64,000 bases of DNA from Beijerinckiaceae bacterium (GCA_947453205.1 CANGFT010000003.1:62001-126000); one strand, 5' to 3'; numbered from the stretch's first letter, positions 42,289 through 52,939 are shown. Notes: generated from the sequence alone by a model not told the origin. Program-made: numbers and translations.

Positions 42289-43932
42289 TCAGCGCGGCTC
42301 CCTGCGCCAGAGCAGCGCTCCAAAAAGACAGAGCAGCAACAAGGCCATGGGCCCGGTCAGCGCATCGCCGGCGAAGAAAGTGGCGGGCGCGGGGCGCGGA
42401 AGCGCGCTGTCGATCACGCCATCTGAGCCCAGCGGCAGCTTGTGGAGAACGCGCCCATAGCCATCGACCACGGCCGAAAGGCCCGTATTGGCGGCGCGCA
42501 CAAGCGGCAGCCCCTCCTCCACCGCGCGCAGGCGCGCCTGGGCGAAATGCTGGTGCGGCCCGGTGGTCAGGCCGAACCAGCCGTCATTGGTGACGTTCAG
42601 CATCAGGCCCGGCCGCTCGCCCGAGGGATCCGCGGGAACCGTCTCACCGGGGAAAATGGCCTCATAACAGACGAGGCCTGCGGCAGGCGGCAGGCCGGGC
42701 GCCTCGAACAGGCGCCGCCGGGCGCCGGGCTCGAAGCCGCCGGGAATATGCACGAAATGGCGCAGGCCGAAGGATTCCAGAAGGGCGCTGAAAGGCAGGT
42801 ATTCGCCAAAGGGCACGAGATGGGTCTTGTCATAGCTCGCGACGATCTCGCCGCCATTGGCGAGGGCCTGGATCGAATTGTAGTAGAGCGTGTTGAACTC
42901 GCCGGGCAGGCCGCGCCGGGTCTCCCCCATCCGCGCCGCGCCGGTGATCAGCACGGTCCCCCGGCCGAGAAACCCCCCGATCCGCGACAGGGCCGCAGCG
43001 TCGCGCGAGAGGATGAAGGGAAAGGCGGATTCAGGCCAGATCAGGTGGGTGGCGTCGCTGACGCCGGAGGTCGTCGGCGAGGTCGCGCGATCGGAGAGGC
43101 TGAGATAGCGATCGAGGATCTGATCCTTGAAGTCGGCGCGGAATTTCTCGTCCTGCGGCAGATTGGGCTGCATGATGCGCAGCCGCACCCCGGACACGAC
43201 ATCGCCGGACGCGCCCGCCAGACGCAGGGCGCCGCCGCCCGTGATGAGCCCCAGCAGCAAAAGCCCGAGCGCCGCAGGCGCCAGAGCGCCCGGCGGCTTG
43301 CGCCGACCGCGAAAACCATCCGCCAGACAGGCGGGCGCGGCGAAGATCAGGACCGCCAGAACATTGAGGCCATATAGACCCACCAGCGCCGCAGGCTGGG
43401 CGAGAACGACATTGCCCCCGAGCGCCATGCCCAAAGCGTTCCAGGGAAAGCCTGTCGCCACCACGCCCCGCAGCCACTCGCTGACCCCAAGCCCGAAGGC
43501 GAGCGCCATGACGCGCCCCGGTCCTGCGCTCCACAACAGGCGCGCAAGGCCAAAGCCGAGGCACATGAAAAGGGCGAGCACGGCGGGCAGGCCGAAAATG
43601 GCGAAGGGCATGGCCCAGGCGAATTGTTCGGGCTCCACCAGAAAAGCCGCGCCCAGCCACCACAGGCCCGCTACGAAAAAGCCGAAGCCCAGCCACCAGC
43701 CATCGCGCGCCGCCGCGAGCGACGATGCGAGGAGCGCGGCGTTGCGCCAACCCGCGCCCTTCGTCGCCTGCGACGATCCATCGATCAGCCAGACTGCGAC
43801 GACCATGGGGATGACGAGCGCGGGGAAAAGATCGAAGGGCGCCATCGCGAGCGCACCCACGGCGCCTGCGAGGAAAGCCAGCAAGCGGCGGCGCCATCCG
43901 AAGGACAATATGATGCTGTCAGCCAGAACCAT
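42289..43932 (-). CDS. lnt: Apolipoprotein N-acyltransferase
   Basis: 547 residues. An N-terminal set of about 6 membrane helices (LLAFLAGAVGALAMAPFDLF onward) precedes a nitrilase-like periplasmic domain with the catalytic triad: Glu in LIWPESAFPFI, Lys in YDKTHLVPFGEYLPF and Cys in GLVCYEAIFPGE. It adds the third acyl chain to lipoproteins. Last gene of the tsaB-to-lnt leftward run; 45 bp separate it from corC. Confidence 0.95.
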   Translation of the reverse strand: MVLADSIILSFGWRRRLLAFLAGAVGALAMAPFDLFPALVIPMVVAVWLIDGSSQATKGAGWRNAALLASSLAAARDGWWLGFGFFVAGLWWLGAAFLVEPEQFAWAMPFAIFGLPAVLALFMCLGFGLARLLWSAGPGRVMALAFGLGVSEWLRGVVATGFPWNALGMALGGNVVLAQPAALVGLYGLNVLAVLIFAAPACLADGFRGRRKPPGALAPAALGLLLLGLITGGGALRLAGASGDVVSGVRLRIMQPNLPQDEKFRADFKDQILDRYLSLSDRATSPTTSGVSDATHLIWPESAFPFILSRDAAALSRIGGFLGRGTVLITGAARMGETRRGLPGEFNTLYYNSIQALANGGEIVASYDKTHLVPFGEYLPFSALLESFGLRHFVHIPGGFEPGARRRLFEAPGLPPAAGLVCYEAIFPGETVPADPSGERPGLMLNVTNDGWFGLTTGPHQHFAQARLRAVEEGLPLVRAANTGLSAVVDGYGRVLHKLPLGSDGVIDSALPRPAPATFFAGDALTGPMALLLLCLFGALLWRREPR

Positions 43933-43977
43933 TCAAATCATCTCGTCAATGAAACCGAACCCAATCAAACCTTCTTG

Positions 43978-44901
43978 TCAGCCGTTCTTGCGGATCCTTA
44001 TTTTCTTCACCCGCCGCGGATCAGCGTCGAGCACTTCGCATTCGAGCGTCTCGTCCAACTGGATGATTTCGCCGCGCGCAGGCACATGGCCCGCAAATGC
44101 GGACACAAGGCCCGCGATCGTGTCGACCTCCTCAAGATCGACCAGGCCGTCAAGCTGCGCGTCGAGCGCCAGCGACACATCCTCAAGGCTGGCGCGGCCA
44201 TCGACGATGAAGCCGCCATCGGGCGCGGCCACGATCTGCGGCGCCTCTTCCAGGTCATGCTCGTCCTCGATGTCGCCCACGATGGTCTCGACGATGTCCT
44301 CGATGGAGACGAGCCCATCGGTGCCGCCGTATTCATCGATGACCAGCGCGATATGCGTGCGCGTCGCCTGCATCTTCACGAGCAGATCAAGCGCGGGCAT
44401 GGACGGCGGGGCGAAGAGCACGGGGCGAAGAATCCGCGCCAGAGACAGCGGCGTCGTCAGATCGACGCCATCGAGGCTCCTGAGTTTGACCGCTTCGCGC
44501 GCGCCGCCGGGCTCGGCCACCTTGGCGAGGAAATCCACGAAGTCGCGGATATGAACCATGCCGCGGGGATCATCGAGCGTTTCGCCATAAGCGGGGATGC
44601 GCGAATGGCCCGCCGTGCGGAAAATGGAGAGAACCTCGCCGAGCGTGGCGTCGGCGCGCACGCTGACGATGTCGGCGCGGGGCACCATGACATCGGCCAC
44701 GCGCAGTTCATGCAGCGACAGGACGTTTCTGAGGATCAGGCGCTCCTGCGGCGTGAAATCCGCATTGGTGGAGGAATCCTCCAGCGCGTCCTCGATGTCT
44801 TCACGCACGGAGGGGCCCTGCAGGCCGAAGAGGGCCCGCAAGCGATCAAAGAGCCCCGGCTTTTCTGTGCCGGACGGTGGATTTGTGTCGGCGCCGCTCA
44901 T
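43978..44901 (-). CDS. corC: CorC/HlyC family CBS-domain protein
   Basis: 307 residues, the short form lacking the DUF21 membrane domain. Paired CBS domains (VADVMVPRADIVSVRADATL, then IALVIDEYGGTDGLVSIEDI) precede a CorC/HlyC C-terminal domain (LEEVDTIAGLVSAFAGHVPA). Implicated in divalent-cation handling and, in rhizobia, in the conserved ybeY-corC-lnt block. ATG overlaps the ybeY stop by 4 nt. Confidence 0.92.
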   Translation of the reverse strand: MSGADTNPPSGTEKPGLFDRLRALFGLQGPSVREDIEDALEDSSTNADFTPQERLILRNVLSLHELRVADVMVPRADIVSVRADATLGEVLSIFRTAGHSRIPAYGETLDDPRGMVHIRDFVDFLAKVAEPGGAREAVKLRSLDGVDLTTPLSLARILRPVLFAPPSMPALDLLVKMQATRTHIALVIDEYGGTDGLVSIEDIVETIVGDIEDEHDLEEAPQIVAAPDGGFIVDGRASLEDVSLALDAQLDGLVDLEEVDTIAGLVSAFAGHVPARGEIIQLDETLECEVLDADPRRVKKIRIRKNG

Positions 44902-45395
44902 CTTTCAGTCAAGTCCCGGTCGGTCATGGCGTAGGGGTCGGCGACGCCGAGCTGCCCAAGGATGCTGGTCTCCAGCGCCTCCATCTCATCCGCCTCTTCG
45001 TCCGTTTCATGGTCGTAGCCGATGAGATGCAGGAAGCCGTGCAGCACCATATGCATATAGTGATCCCTGAAGCTCTTCGCCTCCTCCTGCGCCTCGCGCG
45101 CCACGGTCTCATAGGCGATGGCGATGTCGCCGACCGCGGGAGATTTCGCCAGCATGGCGGGGGGAGCGGCGGGAAAGGAGAGCACATTGGTCGGCTTGTC
45201 GAGCCCGCGCCATTCGCGGTTGATGCCGCGTATGCGCGCATCATCGCACAAGAGCAGGCTGACCTCCGCCTGAGGCATGAGTTTGATTTTCAAAGTCGCG
45301 ACGGCTTTGGCGATGACCTCGCTGGCGAGGGGCTCGAACCCCTCGTGTCGGCTCCAGGCGTCGCATTCCACCAGCGTCGAAAGCACAGGGCTCAT
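44898..45395 (-). CDS. ybeY: Endoribonuclease YbeY
   Basis: 165 residues. The metal-binding signature HGFLHLIGYDHETDEE gives the three-His site. Upstream RGLDKPTNVLSFP is the family substrate region. YbeY takes part in 16S rRNA 3'-end maturation and ribosome quality control. ATG overlaps the phoH stop by 4 nt and its stop overlaps corC by 4 nt, so phoH-ybeY-corC is a coupled operon. Confidence 0.95.
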   Translation of the reverse strand: MSPVLSTLVECDAWSRHEGFEPLASEVIAKAVATLKIKLMPQAEVSLLLCDDARIRGINREWRGLDKPTNVLSFPAAPPAMLAKSPAVGDIAIAYETVAREAQEEAKSFRDHYMHMVLHGFLHLIGYDHETDEEADEMEALETSILGQLGVADPYAMTDRDLTER

Positions 45396-46447
45396 GAGCG
45401 CGCAGCAGCCTCCCGGCCCGAAGCCTCATAGGCGTCGACGATGCGGCGCACGAGATCGTGGCGCACCACATCGGCGGCGCGGAACCGCACATGGCCCACG
45501 CCTTCAAGTTCGCTCAGCAGGCCAACGGCCTCGCTCAATCCCGACTTCTGGCCGGGCGGCAGATCGGTCTGGGTGGGATCGCCCGTGATGATCATGCGCG
45601 AGCCCTCGCCAAGGCGCGTCAGAAACATCTTCATCTGCATGGAGGTCGCATTCTGCGCTTCATCAAGCAGGACGCAGGAGCCGGTGAGCGTGCGCCCGCG
45701 CATGAAGGCCAGCGGCGCGACTTCGATCATGCCGGTCTGCATGCCCCGCTCCACCGTGCGGCCGTCCATGAAGTCATAGAGGGCGTCATAGATGGGCCGC
45801 AGATAGGGGTCGACCTTCTCGCGCATGTCGCCGGGCAGAAAGCCGAGCCGCTCGCCCGCTTCCACAGCGGGACGCGAGAGGATGAGCCGCTCCACCACGC
45901 CCTGCTCGAGCAGCGAGACGGCATGGCCGACCGCAAGCCATGTCTTGCCAGTGCCCGCAGGCCCTTCGGCGAAAACAAGCTCATGCTTCTTCAGGAGACG
46001 CAGATAAAGATCCTGCGCGGCGTTGCGCGCGCGCACCATGCCGCGCTTGCGCGTGCCGATCTGCTCGAAGACATTGCGCGCGGGCTCGGCGGCCTTGTCC
46101 TTGGGGAAGAGCGAGCCTTGCAGGGCGCCCTCTTCAATGGCGCCGTCGACATCGCCCAGCGTGATCGCCTGGCCGCGCCGCACACGCTCGTAAAGAATTT
46201 CGAGCACGCGCCGCGCCTGTTCGCAGGCGTCCGGCGCGCCCTTGATGATGACGTGGTTGCCATTGGCCACTGCAGACACTTCAAGCTTCCGCTCGACCTT
46301 GGCGATGTTCTGGTCATAGAGGCCAAAGACCAGCGAGCCAAAGCGATTGTCTGCGAAAGCGAGGGTGATCTCGCTGGAGTCAGCGTTTCGCTCAATGCGC
46401 GCCCCTGATGCCGGCGCTTCGCTGCGACCCGTCGATGTCGGCCTCAA
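45392..46447 (-). CDS. phoH: PhoH family ATPase
   Basis: 351 residues with a TTG start at 46447 that overlaps the miaB stop (TTGA) and has GGAGG 11 bases upstream. An N-terminal KH-like region is followed by the PhoH P-loop domain with Walker [13 protein letters not shown], Walker [21 protein letters not shown] and [20 protein letters not shown]. It is an RNA-helicase-like ATPase that works next to YbeY in many bacteria. No alternative ATG lies near a good ribosome site. Confidence 0.94.
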   Translation of the reverse strand: MRPTSTGRSEAPASGARIERNADSSEITLAFADNRFGSLVFGLYDQNIAKVERKLEVSAVANGNHVIIKGAPDACEQARRVLEILYERVRRGQAITLGDVDGAIEEGALQGSLFPKDKAAEPARNVFEQIGTRKRGMVRARNAAQDLYLRLLKKHELVFAEGPAGTGKTWLAVGHAVSLLEQGVVERLILSRPAVEAGERLGFLPGDMREKVDPYLRPIYDALYDFMDGRTVERGMQTGMIEVAPLAFMRGRTLTGSCVLLDEAQNATSMQMKMFLTRLGEGSRMIITGDPTQTDLPPGQKSGLSEAVGLLSELEGVGHVRFRAADVVRHDLVRRIVDAYEASGREAAARS

Positions 46448-47910
46448 TGGCTCGCCTCCGTGTGAGAATCAATCAGACGTCCGTAAAGGGAGTTCACGCC
46501 CACTTCGATGATATGCGCTTGCGCGATCTGGCCAATGAGTTCCTTGGGTCCATCCACATGGACTGCATGGAGCCATGGCGTCTTGCCGCCGATCTGGCCG
46601 GGGCGCCGTCCCGGCTTTTCAAAGAGAACCTCGACGGTCCGCCCGAGCATGGCCTGATTGAACTCATCGCGCTGTCCGTCGACCAGCGCCTTCAGCCGCG
46701 CCAGACGCTCCGCCTTCACCTCTTCCGCCACATGTTCGTCCATCGTTGCAGCGGGCGTGCCGGGGCGCGCCGAATATTTGAAGAAATAGGCGCTGGCGAA
46801 GCGCACCTCCTCGATGAGCCGCAGGGTGTCGCGGAACTCCTCTTCGGTCTCGCCGGGAAAGCCCACGATGAAATCCGAGGACAAGGCGATGTCGGGGCGC
46901 GCCGCGCGGATGCGCTCGATCTGGCGCAGATAATCGGCGGCGCTGTGCTTGCGGTTCATGAGGGCCAGAATGCGGTCCGACCCCGACTGCACGGGCAGGT
47001 GCAGATAGGGCATGAGCTGCGGCAGATCGCGATGGGCCTCCATGAGATCGTCGCGCATGTCATTGGGGTGGCTCGTCGTATAGCGGATGCGCAATAGGCC
47101 TCGAATTTGCGCGATGCGCGTCGCAAGCTGCGCCAGCGACCACGGCGCGCCGTTCGGCCCCTCGCCATGATAGGCGTTGACGTTCTGGCCGAGCAGGCTG
47201 ACCTCGCGGACCCCGGAGGCCGCAAGGCGCTCCACCTCCTCCACGATCTGGCGCACGGGACGCGAGACCTCGGCGCCGCGCGTATAGGGCACGACGCAGA
47301 AGGTGCAGAACTTGTCGCAGCCTTCCTGCACGGTGACGAAGGCGCTGAGGCCGCGGGCGCGGACCTTTTCAGGCGTTGGAGGCGCAAGATGATCGAATTT
47401 GTCCTCGACGGGAAATTCGGTGTCGACCACGCCTGCGCCATTGCCCGTCCGGCGCAGGAGTTCGGGCAGGCGATGATAGTTCTGCGGGCCGACCACCAGA
47501 TCGACCGCAGGCTGGCGACGCTGGATCTCGGCGCCCTCGGCCTGCGCGACGCAGCCGGCGACGGCGATACGGGTGTCGACCCCGCGCGCGGCGCGCTCCT
47601 GCTTCAACTGACGGATCTTGCCGAGCTCGGAATAGATTTTTTCCGAGGCGTGTTCCCGGATGTGGCAGGTGTTCAGCACGACGAGGTCGGCGTCCTCGAG
47701 CACCATCGTCTCCTCATAGCCCTCGCCCGCCAGAACGTCGGTCATGCGGGTGGCGTCATAGACGTTCATCTGACAGCCATATGACCTAACGAAGACCTTG
47801 CGCTTGCGCGCGTCCACTGCGCGGGAGACGTCACCCTGAGATTGCAAAACCGGAACCCTTGCCGTCGGAAAAGAGGAATTTCGACATTCTAGCAGGTTTT
47901 CGCGCGCCAC
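46444..47910 (-). CDS. miaB: tRNA-2-methylthio-N6-dimethylallyladenosine synthase
   Basis: 488 residues. UPF0004 domain with the first cluster ([36 protein letters not shown]), radical-SAM motif [15 protein letters not shown], and a C-terminal TRAM domain ([20 protein letters not shown]). It thiomethylates A37 of tRNAs reading U-starting codons. The annotated GTG at 47910 is uncertain; about 35 residues precede the conserved core. In many Rhizobiales fur/mur and an acyltransferase gene lie between rimI and miaB; here both are absent. Confidence 0.95.
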   Translation of the reverse strand: MARENLLECRNSSFPTARVPVLQSQGDVSRAVDARKRKVFVRSYGCQMNVYDATRMTDVLAGEGYEETMVLEDADLVVLNTCHIREHASEKIYSELGKIRQLKQERAARGVDTRIAVAGCVAQAEGAEIQRRQPAVDLVVGPQNYHRLPELLRRTGNGAGVVDTEFPVEDKFDHLAPPTPEKVRARGLSAFVTVQEGCDKFCTFCVVPYTRGAEVSRPVRQIVEEVERLAASGVREVSLLGQNVNAYHGEGPNGAPWSLAQLATRIAQIRGLLRIRYTTSHPNDMRDDLMEAHRDLPQLMPYLHLPVQSGSDRILALMNRKHSAADYLRQIERIRAARPDIALSSDFIVGFPGETEEEFRDTLRLIEEVRFASAYFFKYSARPGTPAATMDEHVAEEVKAERLARLKALVDGQRDEFNQAMLGRTVEVLFEKPGRRPGQIGGKTPWLHAVHVDGPKELIGQIAQAHIIEVGVNSLYGRLIDSHTEASH

Positions 47911-47928
47911 ACAGGCCCGCCTTCGGCG

Positions 47929-48408
47929 TCAGGCCTTGCGACGCAGGATGAGCGCCGCGGCGGCGGGCGCGCCCGGCTTGGCGTAATAGGCCTTGCGCTC
48001 GCCCACCTGCTCGAAGCCGAGTTTGCGGTAAAGCGTGAGCGCGGCTGCGTTTTCCGCCTCGACCTCAAGGAAGGTCTCGCTCACCCCCAGCGCCTCGAGG
48101 CCGTCAAGCTGGGTCTGGAGCAGGGCGCGGCCCAGGCCTCGGCCCTGCCGCGCCCGGTCGACCACGATGGTCAGGATCTCCGCCTCCGCCCCCGCATGGC
48201 GGGCGAGGGAGAAGCCGAGCGCCGTCTTTTCCTGCGAATCAAGGGCCACATGGGCGAGCACCGAAGGCTCGGCGGCGAGGCTGGCGATCTCCTGCGCGGA
48301 CCAGCCCCGATGAAAGGACGCCGCATGGATGGCGGCGCAGGCGCCCGCGCGCGCAGGCGTGAAGAGGCGGATGACCGGATCGGCGGCGGCTTTGGCGAAG
48401 GGCCACAT
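47929..48408 (-). CDS. rimI: Ribosomal protein alanine N-acetyltransferase-like GNAT
   Basis: 159 residues. GNAT fold with AEILTIVVDRARQGRGLGRA (acetyl-CoA loop QGRGLG), FLEVEAENAAALTLYRKLGF and the C-terminal RKAYYAKPG, typical of RimI. It acetylates the N-terminal Ala of ribosomal protein S18 in enteric bacteria. It starts 2 bp after the tsaB stop, a common RimI-TsaB pairing. Confidence 0.9.
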   Translation of the reverse strand: MWPFAKAAADPVIRLFTPARAGACAAIHAASFHRGWSAQEIASLAAEPSVLAHVALDSQEKTALGFSLARHAGAEAEILTIVVDRARQGRGLGRALLQTQLDGLEALGVSETFLEVEAENAAALTLYRKLGFEQVGERKAYYAKPGAPAAAALILRRKA

Positions 48409-48410
48409 GC

Positions 48411-49124
48411 TCAGGCCCGCGCGAAGCGGAACGGGGAGGGCGGCTTCACATCGGGCGCCTTGATGTAGAGGGGACGCGGCGGGGCCTCCTGCGGGTCCGC
48501 TATCATGCCGAGCCGGGCCACATAGAGGATCGGCGTCGCTGCGGTCTCGCCTTCGACCTCGGCCTCGCGATGCGCCGACCAGGCGGCGATGGCGAGCAGG
48601 GGGGCGGCCGAGCCGGTGATGCGCAGCGGCCCCGGCGGCAGCTTCTCGACGGCCTCGGAGAGCGGCAGGACGGTCGGCGCCATCAGGATCGCCCCGCTGG
48701 GGGAGCAGGCCTGCAGATAGATCTGCCCGTGGCGCGCGTCGATGGCGGACACGATGACGGGGGGCAGCGGCGACGCAGGTTTTTTGGTGGGGGCTTTGGG
48801 CTCAAGCACCAGGGGCGCGGCGAAAGCGGCGAGGGTCGAGACCCCCACAACGGGGATGTCGAGGGCGACCCCGAAGCTGCGCGCCGCCGAAATCGCCACC
48901 CTGATGCCCGTGAACGAGCCCGGACCCACGGTTACGGCGATGCGGTCGAGGGAGGAAAAGCCCCCCTCCACCTGCGCAATGATGCGCTCAATGAGCGGCA
49001 GCAAGGCCTCCGCATGGCCCCGCTCCATGACAATGGTCTCGCTGGCGAGCGGCTCGGGCGACCCCGTGTCGAGAACGCAGGCGCAGACGGCCGGAAGCGC
49101 GGTGTCGAGCGCCAGAATTCTCAT
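48411..49124 (-). CDS. tsaB: tRNA threonylcarbamoyladenosine biosynthesis protein TsaB
   Basis: 237 residues. Inactive ASKHA-fold partner of TsaD in t6A37 synthesis. N-terminal RILALDTALPAVCACVLDTG, the motif SSLDRIAVTVGPGSFTGIRV, and AISAARSFGVALDIPVVGVS are characteristic. A Pro/Lys insertion around KAPTKKPASPLPP is unusual but lies in a variable loop. Followed closely by rimI on the same strand. Confidence 0.93.
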   Translation of the reverse strand: MRILALDTALPAVCACVLDTGSPEPLASETIVMERGHAEALLPLIERIIAQVEGGFSSLDRIAVTVGPGSFTGIRVAISAARSFGVALDIPVVGVSTLAAFAAPLVLEPKAPTKKPASPLPPVIVSAIDARHGQIYLQACSPSGAILMAPTVLPLSEAVEKLPPGPLRITGSAAPLLAIAAWSAHREAEVEGETAATPILYVARLGMIADPQEAPPRPLYIKAPDVKPPSPFRFARA

Positions 49125-49149
49125 GGGGCCGGTCGATCCTTTCGGGGGC

Positions 49150-49704
49150 TCAGATCTGCTCCACCGCCTGAACCTCAGGCAGATAGTGGCGGAACATGTT
49201 CTGGATGCCGCTCTTCAGCGTGGCTGTGGAGGAGGGGCAGCCCGCGCAGGCGCCCTTCATGGCGAGATAGACGGTCCCGTCGCGAAAACCGCGGAAGGTG
49301 ATGTCGCCGCCATCGCCAGCCACCGCCGGGCGGATGCGCGCCTCCAGCAGCTCCTTGATGGTCGCCACGGTCTCGGCATGGGCGGGATCGAAGAACTCCT
49401 CCGCCTCCCCCTCATCGCCGCCATCGGCCAGAAGGGGCGCGCCGGAGGTGTAATGCTCCATGATGACGCCGAGAATGGCGGGCTTGAGATGCTGCCACTC
49501 GCCATCGGCCTTGGTCACGGAGATGAATTCGGGGGCGAAGAAGACCCCGCTCACGCCTTCGATGGAAAAGAGCGCCTGGGCGAGCGGGGAGCGGGCGGCG
49601 TCAGCCACGCTGCGCATGTCGAGCGTGCCGTCCTGCATGACGGAACGTCCGGGAAGAAACTTGAGGGTGGCGGGATTGGGCGTGGCTTCGGTCTGGATGA
49701 ACAT
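49150..49704 (-). CDS. NifU family Fe-S scaffold (Nfu type)
   Basis: 184 residues from ATG 49704 behind GAGGAG. An N-terminal Nfu_N domain (FIQTEATPNPATLKFLPGRS) precedes a NifU C-terminal domain with the cluster motif GACAGCPSSTATLK (C-x-x-C). It carries a [4Fe-4S] cluster to client proteins. This two-domain form is common in alphaproteobacteria and mitochondria. It lies 25 bp upstream of tsaB on the same strand, so it may lead that operon. Confidence 0.93.
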   Translation of the reverse strand: MFIQTEATPNPATLKFLPGRSVMQDGTLDMRSVADAARSPLAQALFSIEGVSGVFFAPEFISVTKADGEWQHLKPAILGVIMEHYTSGAPLLADGGDEGEAEEFFDPAHAETVATIKELLEARIRPAVAGDGGDITFRGFRDGTVYLAMKGACAGCPSSTATLKSGIQNMFRHYLPEVQAVEQI

Positions 49705-49810
49705 CTGCGGCTCCTCATCGCCCCGGTTCAAGGCCGGGGGATCAGCAAGATATCATCCGTTCTGCGAAGCAGTTCAAGCCCAAAGGGCGCGAGGCGGCCT
49801 GAACGGCGCC

Positions 49811-50845
49811 TCAGCGCACGAAGCCGAGGATGTCCTTGACGCTGGTCATGGTCTGCGCCGCCAGCACCCGCGCGCGGTCCGAACCATCCTTGAGGACGGC
49901 GTCGATATAGGCGATGTCGCCCTGGATGCGCTTCATTTCGGCGCCGATGGGGCCGAGCTTCTCCACCGCAAGATCGACAAGGGCGGACTTGAAGTTCGAG
50001 AAATTCGCGCCGCCAAATTCGCGCAGCACGTCTTCCTTGGAGCCGTCGTTCAGCGCGGCGTAGATGCCCACGAGATTGTCGGCCTCGGGACGGCCCGCGA
50101 GGCCCGCGATCTCCGAGGGGAGCGCGTCAGGGTCAGTCTTGGCCTTGCGCACCTTCTGGGCGATGGCGTCCGCGTCATCGGAGAGGTTAAGGCGCGAATA
50201 GTCGGAAGGGTCGGACTTCGACATTTTCTTCGAGCCGTCGCGCAGGCTCATGACGCGCGTCGCGGGGCCCTGAATGAGCGGCTCGGGCAGGGGGAAAAAG
50301 GCGTCGCCAAAGCCATTGGAGGCGATGGAGTCGGAGAAGTCGTTGTTGAACTTCTGCGCGATGTCGCGCGACAGTTCGAGATGCTGCTTCTGATCCTCGC
50401 CCACCGGCACATGGGTGGCGCGGTAGACCAGAATGTCGGCGGCCATGAGGGTGGGATAGGCGTAGAGGCCGAGCGAGGCGTTCTCGCGATCCTTGCCAGC
50501 CTTCTCCTTGAACTGGGTCATGCGGTTGAGCCAGCCGATGCGCGCCACGCAATTGAAGACCCAGGCCAGCTCCGCATGTTCGGCGACCTGACTCTGGTTG
50601 AAGACGATGTGCTTCCTGGGATCGATGCCGGAGGCGATGAAGGCGGCGGTCACTTCGCGGATGTTCGACTTCAGGACGGCCGGGGGCTGCGCCACGGTGA
50701 TCGCATGCAGATCGACCACGCAATAGATGCAGTCATGGGTCTCCTGCAGGGCCACGAATTTCGTGATCGCGCCCAGATAGTTCCCCAGATGCAGATTGCC
50801 GGTCGGCTGCACGCCCGAGAAGACGCGTTCGACGAATTTGGCCAT
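49811..50845 (-). CDS. trpS: Tryptophanyl-tRNA synthetase
   Basis: 344 residues. Class I synthetase: the HIGH-type motif in [18 protein letters not shown] and the KMSKS loop in [17 protein letters not shown] are intact, with [19 protein letters not shown] between. Length is standard. It stands 106 bp from the Nfu gene and 76 bp from hslU on the same strand; no U-run terminator is visible in either gap. Confidence 0.97.
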   Translation of the reverse strand: MAKFVERVFSGVQPTGNLHLGNYLGAITKFVALQETHDCIYCVVDLHAITVAQPPAVLKSNIREVTAAFIASGIDPRKHIVFNQSQVAEHAELAWVFNCVARIGWLNRMTQFKEKAGKDRENASLGLYAYPTLMAADILVYRATHVPVGEDQKQHLELSRDIAQKFNNDFSDSIASNGFGDAFFPLPEPLIQGPATRVMSLRDGSKKMSKSDPSDYSRLNLSDDADAIAQKVRKAKTDPDALPSEIAGLAGRPEADNLVGIYAALNDGSKEDVLREFGGANFSNFKSALVDLAVEKLGPIGAEMKRIQGDIAYIDAVLKDGSDRARVLAAQTMTSVKDILGFVR

Positions 50846-50921
50846 GACTGTCCACCCTGCCCCTCGTTCCGAGGCGCCTTATCGCAATGCGCAGGCGTCA
50901 AGGCAAGCGAATCCAGCCCCG

Positions 50922-52232
50922 TCAGAGAATGAACCGGCTGAGGTCGGTGTTGCGGGCGAGGTCGCCCACATTCTTCTCCACGAAGGCGCCGTCGATCTCG
51001 ATCCGCTCCCCCGAGCGGTCGGGGGCGGTGAAGCTCACCTCATCCAGAACCCGCTCCATCACGGTCTGCAGGCGCCGGGCGCCGATGTTCTCGACGGAGG
51101 CGTTGACCTGCACCGCGACCCGCGCGATGGCGTCCACCGCGTCCGGGGCGAAGACGAGATCGACGCCCTCGGTCTCCAGCAGCGCCACATATTGCTTCAC
51201 GAGGCAGGCCTCGGTCTCCGTGAGGATGCGGCGGAAGTCGTCCTCGTTGAGGGGCTGCAGCTCCACGCGGATCGGCAGGCGGCCCTGCAGCTCCGGCAGG
51301 AGGTCCGAGGGCTTGGAGACATGGAAGGCCCCGGAGGCGATGAAGAGGATATGGTCGGTCTTCACCGCCCCGTGCTTGGTGCTGACCGTCGTGCCCTCGA
51401 TGAGCGGCAGGAGGTCGCGTTGCACGCCCTCGCGCGACACATCCGCCCCGCCGCGATTCTCGCGGGCGCAGATCTTGTCGATCTCGTCGAGGAAGACGAT
51501 GCCATTGTCCTCGACGTCGCGGATCGCCTCCTGCACCACCTGATCCTGATCGAGCAGCTTCTCGCTTTCCTCCGCGATCAGGGGCTCGAAGGCCTCGCGC
51601 ACCGTCGTGCGGCGGGGCTTGGCGCGCCCGCCAAGAGACTTGCCGAAGAGGTCGCTCAGGGAAATCGCGCTCATGGAGGCGCCGGGCATGTTGGGCAGCT
51701 CGAACATGGGCAGGCCGCCGCCCGCCCCCTGCTGCAGCTCGATCTCGATCTCCTTGTCGTCAAGCTCACCGGCGCGCAGCTTCTTGCGGAAGGATTCGCG
51801 CGTCGTCGCCGAGGCGCTGACGCCCACCAGCGCGTCAAGCACCCGCTCTTCGGCGGCCTGATGCGCCCGCGCCTCGACCCCCTTGCGCTTGCGCTCCTTG
51901 ACGAGGGAGATGCCGATCTCCACGAGATCCCTGATGATCTGCTCGACGTCGCGGCCGACATAGCCGACCTCGGTGAACTTGGTCGCCTCGACCTTCAGGA
52001 AGGGCGCGCCCGCAAGCCGGGCGAGGCGGCGGGAGATTTCGGTCTTGCCGCAGCCGGTCGGGCCGATCATCAGGATGTTCTTGGGCAGCACCTCGTCGCG
52101 CATGGCGCCCTTGAGCTGCAGGCGCCGCCAGCGGTTGCGCAGGGCGATGGCCACCGCGCGCTTGGCGTCCTTCTGCCCGACGATATGGCGATCAAGCTCG
52201 GAGACGATCTCGCGCGGTGAAAAATCAGTCAT
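50922..52232 (-). CDS. hslU: ATP-dependent protease ATPase subunit HslU
   Basis: 436 residues from ATG 52232 (AAGGAA upstream). AAA+ unfoldase with [20 protein letters not shown], Walker [16 protein letters not shown], an inserted I-domain, Walker [16 protein letters not shown] and the C-terminal docking tail [10 protein letters not shown] that engages HslV. It forms the two-component HslUV protease. Follows hslV by 18 bp. Confidence 0.97.
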   Translation of the reverse strand: MTDFSPREIVSELDRHIVGQKDAKRAVAIALRNRWRRLQLKGAMRDEVLPKNILMIGPTGCGKTEISRRLARLAGAPFLKVEATKFTEVGYVGRDVEQIIRDLVEIGISLVKERKRKGVEARAHQAAEERVLDALVGVSASATTRESFRKKLRAGELDDKEIEIELQQGAGGGLPMFELPNMPGASMSAISLSDLFGKSLGGRAKPRRTTVREAFEPLIAEESEKLLDQDQVVQEAIRDVEDNGIVFLDEIDKICARENRGGADVSREGVQRDLLPLIEGTTVSTKHGAVKTDHILFIASGAFHVSKPSDLLPELQGRLPIRVELQPLNEDDFRRILTETEACLVKQYVALLETEGVDLVFAPDAVDAIARVAVQVNASVENIGARRLQTVMERVLDEVSFTAPDRSGERIEIDGAFVEKNVGDLARNTDLSRFIL

Positions 52233-52250
52233 GAGATTTCCTTGAAGCAA

Positions 52251-52832
52251 TCAACGAAGATCGATGGATTCGATGACCAGCGATCTGTTCGTGTAGACGC
52301 AGATGTCGGCGGCGATGGCCATGGAGCGCCGCACGGTCTCCTCGGCGTCGAGCCCCATGGGAAGCAGGGCGCGGGCGGCGGAGAGGGCGTAATTGCCGCC
52401 CGAACCGATGGCCATGGCCGCGCCATGCTCGCTGGCTTCGGGCTCCAGCACATCCCCGGTGCCCGTCAGAACGAGGCCCACCTGCTTGTCGGCGACGAGC
52501 ATCATGGCCTCGAGGCGGCGCAGATAGCGGTCGGTGCGCCAGTCCTTGGCCAGCTCCACGCAGGCGCGCATCAACTGGCCGGGATATTGGTCGAGCTTGG
52601 CCTCCAGCCGCTCGAACAGGGTGAAGGCGTCGGCGGTGGCGCCCGCGAAGCCCGCGATCACATCCGCGCCCTTGCCGAGGCGGCGGACCTTGCGGGCGTT
52701 GCCCTTGATGATGGTCGGGCCCAGGCTCACCTGCCCGTCGCCGCCGATCACCACGCGTCCATCCTTGCGGACCATCAGGATCGTGGTGGCGTGCCAGCCC
52801 TGAGATCCGCCCTGCCCATCATCCCGCATCAT
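52251..52832 (-). CDS. hslV: ATP-dependent protease peptidase subunit HslV
   Basis: 193 residues. Proteasome-beta-like peptidase. The conserved core begins [20 protein letters not shown], so the catalytic Thr is at residue 16 or 17 and must be exposed by removing a short N-terminal extension, as in other Rhizobiales. Further motifs are [20 protein letters not shown] and [17 protein letters not shown]. First gene of hslVU, divergent from hisB. Confidence 0.95.
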   Translation of the reverse strand: MMRDDGQGGSQGWHATTILMVRKDGRVVIGGDGQVSLGPTIIKGNARKVRRLGKGADVIAGFAGATADAFTLFERLEAKLDQYPGQLMRACVELAKDWRTDRYLRRLEAMMLVADKQVGLVLTGTGDVLEPEASEHGAAMAIGSGGNYALSAARALLPMGLDAEETVRRSMAIAADICVYTNRSLVIESIDLR

Positions 52833-52856
52833 CGTCTCCCGGAGGCCTGATGGCGC

Positions 52857-52885
52857 ATCTATGACCCATGATCCGCCTTGGCAAG
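52857..52885 (-). promoter_or_regulatory. Possible heat-shock (RpoH-type) promoter of hslVU
   Basis: On the minus strand CTTG (52885-52882) is followed after 18 bases by CATAGAT (52863-52857), 25 bp before the hslV start. This partly fits the alphaproteobacterial sigma-32 pattern CTTG-N17/18-CYTATNT, with mismatches in the -10. hslVU is heat-shock induced in other bacteria. Confidence 0.3.
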
Positions 52886-52939
52886 GGTAGCAAAGCGGTC
52901 GTGGCCTTGCTAGAAGCCGGAGGCAACCGGGAAACTGAC

